From SVEL01 sp045125245 (GTDB lineage Bacteria > Bacillota > Clostridia > Lachnospirales > Lachnospiraceae), in contig JBGVNF010000052.1 in assembly GCA_045125245.1 (NCBI GenBank), positions 5,795 through 69,794 on the forward strand: a DNA stretch of 64,000 nt, in the 5' to 3' direction. The translations under genes and the position numbers were made by a program. This document shows positions 24,424 through 34,800 of the stretch, piece by piece (within the stretch, counting starts at the first letter, position 1; each line of letters starts with the position of its first letter). The notes below the pieces were generated by a model, which was not told the DNA's origin, did no database searches, and saw nothing but the letters and a program-made list of their open reading frames with translations.

Positions 24424-26610
24424 TTAATACCACTCCTTCTCCCTATCTATTACAGGTTTTTCTACTGTTATCGCCTTAATAGCTTCAAGAACTTCTAATA
24501 CAACCGCTTTTCTTTCCTTCTGTGTGTTATCCTCTTCATCATATGTCACTGATTCCCTATCTGTAACCTGAATACATACCACACGTTTTTCATCACCCAA
24601 ATCAAGTCTTACAACCACGATAGTTGTATAGTTATTTTCAACTAGGCATTCTGTATGGCAGATACCTACATCATTTCCTGCTACATCCATCCATTCAAAG
24701 CCGGATATATCAGAACTATCTACCTCTACAAATACAGAAGAATATCCACCACTTCCCTTTACTGTTTTTTCAACATCCTCTCTTGAAAGTTCTTCATTTC
24801 TTTCATTAAAACGTACATCATCAAGATAAAATACCTGTACCTCCATACCATTCTTCATACCATATATTCCATCTTCATATATATTTATCTCACCTTCCCA
24901 GCCGCAATCTATATTAAACATATATCTAGGCGACTCATTAGTATATGGCGCAGATATTGTATATGGAACAGCATAATGTTTTATTTCATCACTTACATAT
25001 GGTGCTTCATGCTCATTATGATCATAGCCAAACTCTAATACAAATTTGAAATTAACTACCATAAGCTCCTTCTGCTCTTCGGTTAATGTATCCATAAAAT
25101 CACCTTCCAATTTCTCAGAATCTACTACAACTGACGTTATCCTATATTGATCATCTATGTAAATCTGAAGTTCAGCTGCAAGCTCTCTTAAATCTACCGT
25201 TACATTATTTTCGTTCAAAGTATAATCAATAATCATATGAAATTTATAATACTTTGAAACAGTTTCCAATACTGACATATTCATATTACACGCCAAATAT
25301 TTTTCTCCATATTTATTCGTAATAACCTTTGTTTTTTCGTTATTCATTGCATCAAACAAAGTCGACATAGCTGCTACATAATCAAGATTATTAACTTCTT
25401 CCTCCGTCAACTCTCTTTTTGTCATTATCGATGTTCCACCATTTTCAGCTGGTTCATATAGATACACCTTATTATCAGATTCTTTTTCGATATACCAACT
25501 ATGATCACCATCCATATATTCAAATATCATATTTTTGGTATCAATATACATATCATCCAAACCATATAAAAAACCAAACGTACTATGTACATCAAATATG
25601 CTTATATTCCTAAGTTCTTCTTTACCTTTTGCTATAATCTCAGCCACTTCACTATCTACATTTCCTTGTGGCTCATTATCACCGCTATCATCCTTATCTT
25701 TGTTATTATCAAAATCTCCTAGGTTGTTACCTCCCTCACTTGCTGATGTACTTTCTTCCTCTTGATTACTGCTGATTAAATAGACTACTGCCCCTATTCC
25801 TCCTACTACTAATGTTAATGCTAGTGCACATATTGCTACTATTTTCCCTACTGACATCTTCAATGCTACCGCCTTTCCTGTACTTGATACTGTTGATAAC
25901 ACATTACCTACAGGAGCATTTATCGAACCTTCTATCATTGCCTGAGATATGACATTCAATGAATTTGGCACCTCACATGCAAATGCTTTTCTTTGATTTG
26001 CAAATAATACATACAAAAATGGAAGCATAACAATACAACGATGCTTTGTTTCCTTTGATTCAAGCTTCTCAATTTCTTTTTGCATAAATTTCTTTGCATA
26101 ATTGAGTCTGCTTCTTACCGTACTCTCGGTACAATTATAAAGAACAGCTATCTCCTTAACAGAATAATCCTGATAAAAATATAAAAATACCGTTGCTCTC
26201 TGCTCAATAGGAAGCCTCTCTATAATTGACATCAATATCAATTCGGTTTCCTTCTCAATAACAACATCGTCGGTTGACTTAGACTTATCTGGAAGTTCTA
26301 ATATTTCCTCGTTAGCATGCATACTATCAATAATTAGTACCTTATTATGCCTTAACATATCCAAACACTTATTATTGGCAATTCTAAGAAGCCATTGCTT
26401 AAATTTACTCTTATCCTTCAATGTGGAAAGTGTAGAAAATGCCTTGATAAATGTGTCCTGTGCAATATCCTGACTATCTTCCTCACTAAGCTTAAAATTT
26501 CTGCAAATAAACATAACATCCATATAGTATTCTTTATAAAGAATCTCCATAGCATTATTATCTTTTGCTTCTGCTGCTATCACGTATTGCATGATTTCTT
26601 TCTCTTGCAT
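24424..26610 (-). CDS. ECF-type sigma factor fused to a transmembrane helix and large ectodomain
   Basis: The 728-residue protein starts as an RNA polymerase sigma factor of the ECF type: region 2 at about 25-90 (DSQDIAQDTFIKAFSTL, FKQWLLRIANNKCLDMLR) and region 4 at about 125-178 (LPIEQRATVFLYFYQDYS, TESTVRSRLNYAKKFMQ). A linker, one strong membrane helix (about 256-280) and roughly 450 residues of acidic, probably extracellular sequence follow. No separate anti-sigma gene lies beside it. It may be a one-piece membrane-tethered sigma factor that senses an external signal. GGAGG is 10 nt before the ATG. Confidence 0.85.
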   Translation of the reverse strand: MQEKEIMQYVIAAEAKDNNAMEILYKEYYMDVMFICRNFKLSEEDSQDIAQDTFIKAFSTLSTLKDKSKFKQWLLRIANNKCLDMLRHNKVLIIDSMHANEEILELPDKSKSTDDVVIEKETELILMSIIERLPIEQRATVFLYFYQDYSVKEIAVLYNCTESTVRSRLNYAKKFMQKEIEKLESKETKHRCIVMLPFLYVLFANQRKAFACEVPNSLNVISQAMIEGSINAPVGNVLSTVSSTGKAVALKMSVGKIVAICALALTLVVGGIGAVVYLISSNQEEESTSASEGGNNLGDFDNNKDKDDSGDNEPQGNVDSEVAEIIAKGKEELRNISIFDVHSTFGFLYGLDDMYIDTKNMIFEYMDGDHSWYIEKESDNKVYLYEPAENGGTSIMTKRELTEEEVNNLDYVAAMSTLFDAMNNEKTKVITNKYGEKYLACNMNMSVLETVSKYYKFHMIIDYTLNENNVTVDLRELAAELQIYIDDQYRITSVVVDSEKLEGDFMDTLTEEQKELMVVNFKFVLEFGYDHNEHEAPYVSDEIKHYAVPYTISAPYTNESPRYMFNIDCGWEGEINIYEDGIYGMKNGMEVQVFYLDDVRFNERNEELSREDVEKTVKGSGGYSSVFVEVDSSDISGFEWMDVAGNDVGICHTECLVENNYTTIVVVRLDLGDEKRVVCIQVTDRESVTYDEEDNTQKERKAVVLEVLEAIKAITVEKPVIDREKEWY

Positions 26611-26794
26611 TTTTGCTTTTCCTCCATGTATAAAAATGTGTTACACTTAATTGACGTATATACATTAAAAAACTATTTAAATTTTATAAAATTTTTTGTT
26701 AAATTTTATTATATGGAACATTTAGTATGAATTCAATAGATATATTTTCGTGCATTATCACGCATTCGATTTGAATATATATCCTTGCCACTTC

Positions 26795-26823
26795 TTGACA
26801 TACAAAATTTAATATTCTATACT
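26795..26823 (+). promoter_or_regulatory. Promoter of azlCD
   Basis: TTGACA (26795-26800), a 17-bp spacer and TATACT (26818-26823) form a strong sigma-A promoter 78 bp upstream of the azlC ATG. The rest of the intergenic DNA back to 26611 is AT-rich without other clear signals. Confidence 0.8.
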
Positions 26824-26847
26824 ACATACTGAATTTATAAAGAAATT

Positions 26848-26876
26848 AGCCGTCACTATTTCAATGGGTGGCGGCT
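26848..26876 (+). promoter_or_regulatory. Leader hairpin upstream of azlC
   Basis: AGCCGTCACT (26848-26857) pairs with GGTGGCGGCT (26867-26876) in a 10-bp stem with some G-U pairs and a 9-nt loop. It lies in the predicted 5' UTR and is not followed by a T-run. It could affect translation or mRNA stability, or be a protein-binding site. Confidence 0.45.
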
Positions 26877-26900
26877 TAATAATGCTAATAGGACACAACT

Positions 26901-27656
26901 ATGAATAATAAAAATATAACCAAAACATTACAACCACAATCAAATACTACCGCCTTTAAAGACGGTATGAAGGACGGTATCCCTATCGGCTTAGGCTACC
27001 TTGCCGTATCCTTCTCTCTTGGCATTATGGCAAAAAAAGCTGGTCTTACACCATTTCAAGGCTTTCTAGCCAGCTTCTTATGTAATGCATCCGCAGGAGA
27101 ATACGCTGGATTTTCAATTATTGCAGCCAGCGCTACATATATAGAGATGGCCCTTGCCATATTCATAGCTAACGCCAGGTATCTTTTAATGAGCTGCGCC
27201 CTTGTACAGCGCTTTTCGCCAAAAACATCTATATTCCATAGATTAATAATGGCATTTGATATCACCGACGAAGTCTTTGCCATATCAATAGCCAGACCAG
27301 GCTTTCTTAATCCATACTATACCTACGGCGCTATGACAACCACTATGCCCCTTTGGGCAATGGGCACAGCCCTAGGCGTAATGGCAGGAAATATGCTACC
27401 AGTAAGACTTGTAAGCGCCTTCAGCGTCGCCTTATACGGAATGTTCTTAGCAGTTATTATACCGCCAGCAAGAAAGGATAAAATAATCGCAGGAATAATA
27501 GTTGTCTGCTTCACACTTAGCTTTTTATCCTGCTATATCCCATTTGTAAAGGATATGTCTGATGGCACAAAAACTATTGTACTCACAGTGCTTATATCAA
27601 CTATAGCAGCTATTATATTCCCACATAAAGAAGAAAGGTCGGCCACAAATGACTAA
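26901..27656 (+). CDS. azlC: Branched-chain amino acid exporter large subunit, AzlC family
   Basis: The 251-residue membrane protein has the AzlC opening (KDGMKDGIPIGLGYLAVSFS) and GFLASFLCNASAGEYAGF, with about six to seven helices. With AzlD it exports branched-chain amino acids and their analogues; regulation by Lrp-like factors is common elsewhere but no regulator gene is adjacent. AGGACA lies 6 nt before the ATG. It overlaps azlD by 8 bp. Confidence 0.93.
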   Translation: MNNKNITKTLQPQSNTTAFKDGMKDGIPIGLGYLAVSFSLGIMAKKAGLTPFQGFLASFLCNASAGEYAGFSIIAASATYIEMALAIFIANARYLLMSCALVQRFSPKTSIFHRLIMAFDITDEVFAISIARPGFLNPYYTYGAMTTTMPLWAMGTALGVMAGNMLPVRLVSAFSVALYGMFLAVIIPPARKDKIIAGIIVVCFTLSFLSCYIPFVKDMSDGTKTIVLTVLISTIAAIIFPHKEERSATND

Positions 27657-27957
27657 TAATACATATATTTATATACTTATCATGGCAGCAGTTTCTTTCA
27701 TAATTCGAGCACTGCCAGTTACGCTTATTAAGAAACCAATTAAAAATCAATTTATACAGTCATTCCTATATTACGTTCCATACGTAACCTTATCAGTTAT
27801 GACATTTCCAGCCATAATAAATGCAACTCAAAGCATCTACTCAGGACTCGCCGCCTTCATAGTCGGCGTCATTGCAGCCTGGAAGGGCTTCGACTTATTC
27901 AAGGTAGCCTCATCCTGCTGCCTCATAGTACTCATACTAGAACTATTCTTAATCTAA
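27649..27957 (+). CDS. azlD: Branched-chain amino acid exporter small subunit, AzlD family
   Basis: The 102-residue protein has three to four predicted helices. It begins MTNNTYIYILIMAAVSFIIR followed by ALPVT, with a basic segment KKPIKNQ, as in AzlD. Its start lies inside the end of azlC, which favours translational coupling and a two-subunit complex. Confidence 0.92.
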   Translation: MTNNTYIYILIMAAVSFIIRALPVTLIKKPIKNQFIQSFLYYVPYVTLSVMTFPAIINATQSIYSGLAAFIVGVIAAWKGFDLFKVASSCCLIVLILELFLI

Positions 27958-27984
27958 AAAAGGGCGCCAACGCGCCCTTTTTTT
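27956..27984 (+). terminator. Intrinsic terminator of azlCD
   Basis: AAAAAAGGGCGC and GCGCCCTTTTTTT flank the loop CAAC. It is a strong GC-rich stem with a T-run. Confidence 0.95.
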
Positions 27985-28114
27985 ATCCACTCTATTCCGC
28001 ACCCTTTCATCACCAAATCAAGGCTTTTATGCCTACAATGTTTATCCGTATGTTCATTACACAATTTTTCTTGAAACAATGTTTCTTCCCATATATTTTT
28101 CAATGTTTTCATAT

Positions 28115-28241
28115 CACAACTTTTTATTTTTACATAAATATATACTATGAATTTCACGATAGCGAAGGATATTAAGAAAATCAAATATACGTAGCATGTG
28201 AAAGCATAGTATATATTTAGGTAATACAATAAAAAGTTGTG
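28115..28241. repeat. 127-bp long-hairpin element (MITE-like)
   Basis: Two arms of about 43 bp (28115-28157 and 28198-28241) are imperfect inverted repeats bounded by CACAAC and GTTGTG, with a 40-bp centre. Short CATA sequences lie at or near both outer ends and might be a target duplication. It contains no gene. It could be a miniature transposable element or a structured transcript end. The rest of 27985-28320 holds hairpins and no convincing ORF. Confidence 0.6.
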
Positions 28242-28251
28242 CATAAGATGC

Positions 28252-28283
28252 AAAAAATCAGGGCATAAAGCCCTGATTTTCTT
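28252..28283 (-). terminator. Terminator of the VWA-hflKC operon
   Basis: AAAATCAGGGC (28254-28264) and its complement (28270-28280) flank a 5-nt ATAAA loop. On the minus strand the stem is followed by six T. It is the perfect version of the hairpin seen at 22766-22790. Confidence 0.8.
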
Positions 28284-28289
28284 ATATTT

Positions 28290-28316
28290 AATTGTAGTTG
28301 CAGAGCAACTGCAATT
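28290..28316 (-). other. Strong hairpin directly after hflC
   Basis: AATTGTAGTTGC and GCAACTGCAATT form a 12-bp stem (one G-T) with an AGA loop, 4 bp beyond the hflC stop. No T-run follows on the minus strand, so it may protect the 3' end or act together with the terminator at 28252. Confidence 0.55.
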
Positions 28317-28320
28317 TGAT

Positions 28321-29196
28321 TTATTCACCGTAGAATATCTGCACAAGTGGCGAATCTGGCGATAAAATAAGTGTCTTATTATTTCCAGAAAGTGATGCCT
28401 TAGCCGCATCTAAAGCTCTTACAAACGCATAAAAATCACTTCTAGAAGTATCATTATAAGCAGCTGATAAAATCTGCATATACTGAGCTTCACCCTCTGC
28501 TACAATCTGCTCTGCCTTAGCAGATGCTTCAGCAAGCATAATAGAAACATCTTTATCAGTTGTATTCTTGATAATCTGTGATTCAGCATTACCTTCTGCC
28601 GTATACTGCGCAGCCATCTGCTCTCTTTCAGAAATCATTCTGTCGTAAACAGCAGCCTTGTTGTCATCTGGAAGGTCGAGATGCTTTGTCTCTACACTTA
28701 CAAGTTCAATTCCGTATTCATCCATATCATTTCCGATACGTTCCATAACAGTCACGCTAAGCTCACCATCTCTTGCACTGATAACCTCAGCTTGTGTCAT
28801 ACCACCGATTACTCCCTTAAGGGAATTATATACAGCTGCATTAATAGGTAATTCTGCACCTTCCACAGATCCCTTCAATGTCTTTGCAAAGATATATGGG
28901 TCTTCAATCTTCCAAAGCACGTATGTATCTGTAACCATAGTCTTTTTATCCATAGTGATTACTTCACTCTGTGCTAAATCGTATAAAAGAATCTGCTTAG
29001 GAATAGTATCTACGTTCTCCACAAAAGGAATCTTAAAGCTAATACCTTCCTCTGTTATAACTCTATCTACCTTACCAAAAACCTTAACAAGCTTATATTC
29101 ATTCTCATATGTAATAACAATAGAATTAAGACCAACTATGACAAGTAATGCCAAAATAATACCTATTGTCCATTTAACAATATTATTTTTCTTCAT
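28321..29196 (-). CDS. hflC: HflC-like SPFH/band 7 membrane protein
   Basis: The 291-residue protein has one N-terminal membrane helix (about 8-28), then a band 7/SPFH domain with EYKLVKVFGKVDRVI, LKGVIGGMTQAEVISARDGE and the ARDGELSV region, and the characteristic helix RMISEREQMAAQYTAEGNAE. HflC and HflK form large cages that enclose and restrain the FtsH protease in other bacteria. GGGAGG precedes the ATG. The start overlaps the end of hflK by 14 bp. FtsH is not encoded nearby. Confidence 0.93.
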   Translation of the reverse strand: MKKNNIVKWTIGIILALLVIVGLNSIVITYENEYKLVKVFGKVDRVITEEGISFKIPFVENVDTIPKQILLYDLAQSEVITMDKKTMVTDTYVLWKIEDPYIFAKTLKGSVEGAELPINAAVYNSLKGVIGGMTQAEVISARDGELSVTVMERIGNDMDEYGIELVSVETKHLDLPDDNKAAVYDRMISEREQMAAQYTAEGNAESQIIKNTTDKDVSIMLAEASAKAEQIVAEGEAQYMQILSAAYNDTSRSDFYAFVRALDAAKASLSGNNKTLILSPDSPLVQIFYGE

Positions 29197-30175
29197 CGTC
29201 TTTACCTCCCTCGTTTACTATAGTATTACTGAATGTTCCAAGTGGAAGAAGCTTCTGTACATTTCCATTTCCGTTATCAATGATAACTTCAAGAGAAGGT
29301 AATATTTCCTCCATAGCTTCATAGAACATTCTCTGCTTTGTAATTTCAGGGAATTTAATATACTCTGCGTACATTGAATTAAATCTTGCAACCTGACCTT
29401 CAGCCTCTTTGATTCTATTAGCCTTCTCTGCCTCTGCTTTCTGAATAATCTGGTCAACTGAAGCCTGTGCTGCTGGTATCTTTTCATTCTTATACTTATT
29501 AGCATTATTAAGTGCTGTCTCTTTACCCTGCTTAGCAGTTTCTACGCCCTTAAATGCACCCATAACTGCCTCTGTAGGTGGCTCTGCATCCTGCATAGAT
29601 AAATTCACAAGACTGATACCGATATCATACTTCATAAGTCTTGCAATAACCATTTCTTTAATCGCAGACTGAATTTCACCTTTACCAGTTGTAAGAACCT
29701 TGTCTACCTCTGTCTGACCTATAACTGTACGAATACAGCTCTGAGCCATATTCTTCAAAATTCCTTCTGGATCAGAAGAAGCATATAGAGCCTTAACAGG
29801 ATCAACAACCTTATATTCAACATAGAAATCTACATTGATAAAGTTATAATCCGATGTAATCATCAATGATTCAAGTTCATTTGACTGATTTGTAGCCATA
29901 TCGTAACCAATTGAAAATCTCTTAATAGTTGTATCAACCTTCTCCACCTGCTGTACAAATGGAATCTTAAAATGAAGTCCTGGCTCTGAGATAGTTTCTG
30001 CATTACCAAATGTAATAAGTACTGCCGACTCCTGCTCCTTTACCTTATAAAATGACTGACTTCCTATTATTACAGCGAGAATTACAACAACTGCAATAAT
30101 AATAAATTTTTTGACTGCTTTTGGATCTAAATCCTTGATTTCAAAATCATAATTTCTGTTGAAATTGCTATTCAT
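29183..30175 (-). CDS. hflK: HflK-like SPFH/band 7 membrane protein
   Basis: The 330-residue protein has a short N-terminal tail, a helix at about 22-43 and a band 7 domain (VKEQESAVLITFGNAETISE, GLHFKIPFVQQVEKVDT). A long charged helix with PAAQASVDQIIQKAEAEK follows, as in HflK. It pairs with HflC. Its start overlaps the preceding small membrane protein gene by 8 bp. AAGGAGG lies upstream. Confidence 0.92.
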   Translation of the reverse strand: MNSNFNRNYDFEIKDLDPKAVKKFIIIAVVVILAVIIGSQSFYKVKEQESAVLITFGNAETISEPGLHFKIPFVQQVEKVDTTIKRFSIGYDMATNQSNELESLMITSDYNFINVDFYVEYKVVDPVKALYASSDPEGILKNMAQSCIRTVIGQTEVDKVLTTGKGEIQSAIKEMVIARLMKYDIGISLVNLSMQDAEPPTEAVMGAFKGVETAKQGKETALNNANKYKNEKIPAAQASVDQIIQKAEAEKANRIKEAEGQVARFNSMYAEYIKFPEITKQRMFYEAMEEILPSLEVIIDNGNGNVQKLLPLGTFSNTIVNEGGKDDEEK

Positions 30176-30476
30176 TTGATGTTGCCTCCTTATTTATTAG
30201 TTTCATTTTCTTCTCTTTTCCCCATAATATAAACAAGATAATTGTAGCTACTATAAAGATTAACGTAAGACCGCCCAAGATAATTGACATCCAGCCAAGC
30301 ATAGAAGTCTTATCCATAAGTTCCTTCGCCTTGCGAATGGACTTTGCGGCAATTTCGATAAACTCTACATCATTAATTCTACTCTTATTTATAAAATACA
30401 TTATTGTAGTTGTAATCGTACCAGCCAATGAGATAAGAGACAATATTAAAAATGTAAGACTAAGCTTCTTTTTCAT
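30168..30476 (-). CDS. Small two-helix membrane protein of unknown function
   Basis: The 102-residue protein has helices at about 7-28 (LTFLILSLISLAGTITTTIM) and 60-84 (WMSIILGGLTLIFIVATIIL), joined by a charged, helical loop, and a basic tail. GGGAGG lies 8 nt before the ATG. It overlaps neighbours on both sides (17 and 8 bp), so it is almost certainly translated with them and may be a subunit of a membrane assembly with HflK/HflC. I do not recognise the family. Confidence 0.75.
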   Translation of the reverse strand: MKKKLSLTFLILSLISLAGTITTTIMYFINKSRINDVEFIEIAAKSIRKAKELMDKTSMLGWMSIILGGLTLIFIVATIILFILWGKEKKMKLINKEATSNE

Positions 30477-31794
30477 TCTTCTTACCTCCCTTTTTTACAA
30501 TTACAATTAAAACTACCAACATTAATATAGATACAGATAACGATATAAGCAATGTAGAATATTCACTAAAAAAGCTTGTATCTTCTACAATATTATCTGC
30601 ACCAGCCTTATAAACTGTTATAGAAGTTCTTGAAGATTTCCCAATAATACTTGTCGCTTCAATATCTATTGCATTTCTTCCAACATCTAAATTAACAGTT
30701 TTACTAAAGCTTCCCATTTTATCCACTTTCACTTCTTCGCCATCAACTTTAACCGTTGCATTGGTATCATCAACCTTACCTACTATAGTTATGCTTCCAC
30801 CTTCTACAGTAGTCCCGTTATATTCCTCAAGCAACTTAATTGTAGGCGCATAGTCCACGATAGTTGTAATAAAATCATATTCCCATTTAACATTTTTTCC
30901 ATCTGTATAAGTGATAAATAATTTCTCATTATCATCATTCATTTCAAGCAAAAATGAACCATCACCATTAAACTCATACTCGCCACCATTAGAATCTGTT
31001 TTATAATTAAGCTTTGTGGCTTCTCCATTATAATAATGAATATTCCAGATAGAATCATACTGCTTATTAGGCTCTGGCATAGTAATATAGAAATCCTTTG
31101 TATCTGACGGTTTTACTATATCTATAGTATCCGTTAAGCCTTTTGAAAGCTTACCATCTAACACCTGCTTTAACTGAACAGTAATCTGCTTAGTTTTTTC
31201 ATCATAGTAATAGTCATAGCCACCTTCACCAGCTGGAATGACATCCTCTACAACTCTTTCACCATCCACATCTATAGTGACAAGTACTGATTGTGCCCAA
31301 TAGCTATCGTATCGAGACCAGTCAATCTTAAGAATTCGCGCGAGAGCGTCCACAGTTATATTGCGACCGCCCAAATCTTCTGCATATGACTCTTGTGTAT
31401 ATTCAAAGATTTGTGAATAGCTATTTGCAATATATTTCTGGTCTTCTACGTAATATGTAACTGTGATTTTAAATCTATAATTGTCAAATGTATTGATACC
31501 CGACATATCTATATCAATAATTGTATCCTCACCTGTTGTTCCTCTTCCATGAGCAACCTCTGCACCGTTTTGAGAAATATCTGTGATAACCGCTATACGA
31601 TATTCAAAAGATATCTCAAAAGCTGCACTAGTCTTTAAGGTCGCGTTAATTCTTTCGTTCTCGTTACTATTGAGAACGAAAGAATCTATCTTAAGCGGTT
31701 GCTCTACTTCTGTAGGCTCCGCTTTAACAGCCATAGGTGAGCATATAAATATGGCACACATAAATATGCATACGTATTTTATAAAACTCTTCAT
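30460..31794 (-). CDS. Secreted, membrane-anchored protein with a C-terminal Ig-like domain
   Basis: The 444-residue protein has a signal peptide (about 1-25, ending near AVKA), an extracellular region rich in beta-strand patterns, and a C-terminal helix (about 410-433) followed by KKGGKKNEKE, so it is a type I membrane protein. The segment at about 325-395 (TVEGGSITIVGKVDDTNATV, FSKTVNLDVGRNAIDIEA) looks like a glucodextranase-B/Ig-like module. The ATG at 31794 was chosen: AAAGG is 8 nt upstream. It lies 36 bp after the giant VWA gene. Confidence 0.75.
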   Translation of the reverse strand: MKSFIKYVCIFMCAIFICSPMAVKAEPTEVEQPLKIDSFVLNSNENERINATLKTSAAFEISFEYRIAVITDISQNGAEVAHGRGTTGEDTIIDIDMSGINTFDNYRFKITVTYYVEDQKYIANSYSQIFEYTQESYAEDLGGRNITVDALARILKIDWSRYDSYWAQSVLVTIDVDGERVVEDVIPAGEGGYDYYYDEKTKQITVQLKQVLDGKLSKGLTDTIDIVKPSDTKDFYITMPEPNKQYDSIWNIHYYNGEATKLNYKTDSNGGEYEFNGDGSFLLEMNDDNEKLFITYTDGKNVKWEYDFITTIVDYAPTIKLLEEYNGTTVEGGSITIVGKVDDTNATVKVDGEEVKVDKMGSFSKTVNLDVGRNAIDIEATSIIGKSSRTSITVYKAGADNIVEDTSFFSEYSTLLISLSVSILMLVVLIVIVKKGGKKNEKEA

Positions 31795-31829
31795 CTGTTT
31801 CACCTTTCATTAGTATCCTATTTAGGAAA

Positions 31830-34800
31830 TTAATCGTTAAGCACTACATCTTCATCTAAGATAAAATATTTCTCATGAATCTCTTTATCTAATATATTAA
31901 TTCCAAATATACCTACTTCAGCTTTTCCATCTACGCCAGCAACTATTGTCGCAGCTAAATGCCACTCATCATCATCATTAACCCACACTCCTGCATAGGC
32001 TTCTGCATAAGCATTTCCTTCAACATCTAAGCTTGTTCCAAAGAGATTTATCTTTGTCTTAGCACCTACGTTTCCGCTTACATATGAAGCAACAAGAAAA
32101 TCATCTAATAAAACTGTACCGGAAACTGCACCTGTAACATTGGCACCTACTGCATCCCAATCAAACTGCAATCCCTTTTTACCTAAGAATGTAAATCCAT
32201 AATGTTTCTCACCATCCTTAGTATTTAAAAGTTCTGCCACATAGTTTGGATAAGCTATAGCGCCCATCTCCATATCGATAGAAGCTAATTCAACACAACC
32301 TAACATAGTGACTTTCGCTCCTGCTGCGATATGTGGATAATTTATGCCAACGCTTCCATATACATCCTCTGCTGCGATAAGGTCAATATCATCGCCAAGC
32401 CATTTTTTAATGGTTTGTTCTGCTGCCTCAGGCAATGCAGCAGTGCTTACTAATGCAACAGTTCCTGATACCTTAAGGTCTGCACCTTCTTTATTAGTAA
32501 GATACTGCTTTATTCCCTCTGTAAAGCCCTGACCACTCACAAGATTATTAATTGCCTGTGTGATGTTATAATTCTCAAGGGATGCCTTTAAATCCTTTAC
32601 TGTCACAGGCACACCATATACTGTAAATGTTACCTCCAGTGGCAATGCAACTGAAAGATTAAGATATTTATCTCCGTATCTTCTCTGTTCGCCTTCTCCC
32701 TGACCTACAATTGACAACTCAAAGCCTAAGTCACCTTTATTGCTAACCTTAGTTCCTGATGCCAAATCCTTTGAAGGGCCTTCCTCTGTTATACCAAATC
32801 CAATGGCAAATTCTCTATTATATGTATCAAACATAAGCTTGGCACTAAGCTTTCCTTCGATAGTAAAGAAATCTGCTATATCTACCTCTTTACCTTCCAT
32901 TCCAGCTTCCACATCCATATTAAAATATGCAAATGGACCTTCCTTCATAAGACGAGAAGTTGACTCTATTTCGCCTTTAGCATAGATATCGCCATCTTCC
33001 ATCTTAAAGAATTCTACACCGTTAGTTAATAAATCTGTAATTGTATTATCCTTAAGTACACCAATAGAAGATGTAATCTGTACTCTATCCGGATATAGAT
33101 AAATCAAATTATCCTCAAGGGATACAATTCCTAAATCTACAACACCTATTTTTGAGTCCCATGGCATTTCCACTTCATAGTTCTCATAATTATTATAATT
33201 CTTACCATCATCATAGATATTAACCTTTAAGTAATCAAACGCCTTTGTCTTCTGTCTTGTTCCAAGAAGTATTCTATCTATTGCTGAATACTCAGTTGTA
33301 TTATGATGAACATATGCAGGACTTGAAGTATAAAGTTTTACAGAGCTATCTCTATTTAAATTTCCTTCAAGTGTTACATCTCCAGTAAAATATAAATAAT
33401 CATTAAGTACAACATTTCCCGAAAGAACCGTCTTATTATCATTATAAGTTATATTATCTGCTGTAAAGTAATATGCACCAAATATAACTTCATCAGTATT
33501 TACATCTCCAATTGTAAGTCTATCTACCTTATATTTCTTTCCATCGATAGTTACAAATACTGAATATATTCCTTCTGCAATACTTGGTGATACCTGGAAG
33601 GTTATAGTCTCATCAGTAATTTCCTTAATCTTACAATTTGACTTATTGCCCTTAGACTCAAGATAAACATTTGTTATCTTTGCATCCTTAAAGCCTTTAC
33701 CTAATATATTTACTAGCTGTCTTTCTGTAGAAACAGATAACTGATTTACGTCTATTCCATCTATAGTTATAGACTTAGGAAGCTCTGTAGAAAATTCTAC
33801 TTCACTGTCTTCCTCTGTTGCACCTGTTTTTAATTTGTATTCCATTACATCCTTTGCAGGTGTCTCCATTGTTCCGTCATCTATCTCAATTTCAAGAACT
33901 CTGTCCACTAAGTCTAAGTCTTCTGCACTAAATGTTATAGTATATTCACTGTTAATTCTTTCATGAATAAACTGGAATGCATTTTCCAACACTGAAATAT
34001 TTGAGCAGTATAGGAATTCACCACCACCTACTCTTGCCAAATTCTTAAGATATGCAGGTGTAATATCACTTCCTAGACCGATAGTATATACTGTAACCTT
34101 ATTCTTATCTGCTGTGCCACCAATCTTTGTTTCTATATCAGCTGCTGTGAAGCTACCATAATCATCACCATCTGTCATAACTATAAGTGTATTTGCGATA
34201 TTATTGTCAGCAAATTGGCCAAGACAATCATATATGGATTCACAAATATGTGTACCACCGCGAACACTTATCTCTCTCTCGGCAAACTCAAGTAGCTCTT
34301 CCTTATTTGTACTAAATCCAGAAGTTGCATCTATCTTATCTGAGAACAACACGATATTTACCTTTTCATCTGCTCCCATAGATTTTATATATCTAGATAC
34401 AGCATCCTTTAACTGGTCAATGCTGCCTCTCATACTTCCAGATACATCACACAAAAGAATAACCTTTGAGCTTTCGTAATTCTTCTTTTCCAATGTATAC
34501 TTTTCTATCTCAATTCCACAATCCTTTAAGGTCATTATGTCCTTAGAAAGTGGTGTATCTCCCGAATGTTGTATACTAACAGTTATTTCAGGGAACTTGC
34601 TGACATCTATTCTTCCGATATTAACTCTTGCAAGAGTCTCTGATACAGCGCTACCAGCTACGCCCTTCACATCTTCCTTTGTCTCACTTGATACGATGTC
34701 ATAATAAAACTGATCTTCATAAAGTGTAGCCACTTTGTCAGCTACTTCTATATAATCTAAATCATCAGTTCCCTCTTCATAAGCATCATGAATTATATCT

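Noticed and set aside
27954..28409. 151-codon minus-strand reading frame after azlD
   Set aside because: It overlaps the terminator, the long-hairpin element and the end of hflC, has no ribosome site and no recognisable sequence.
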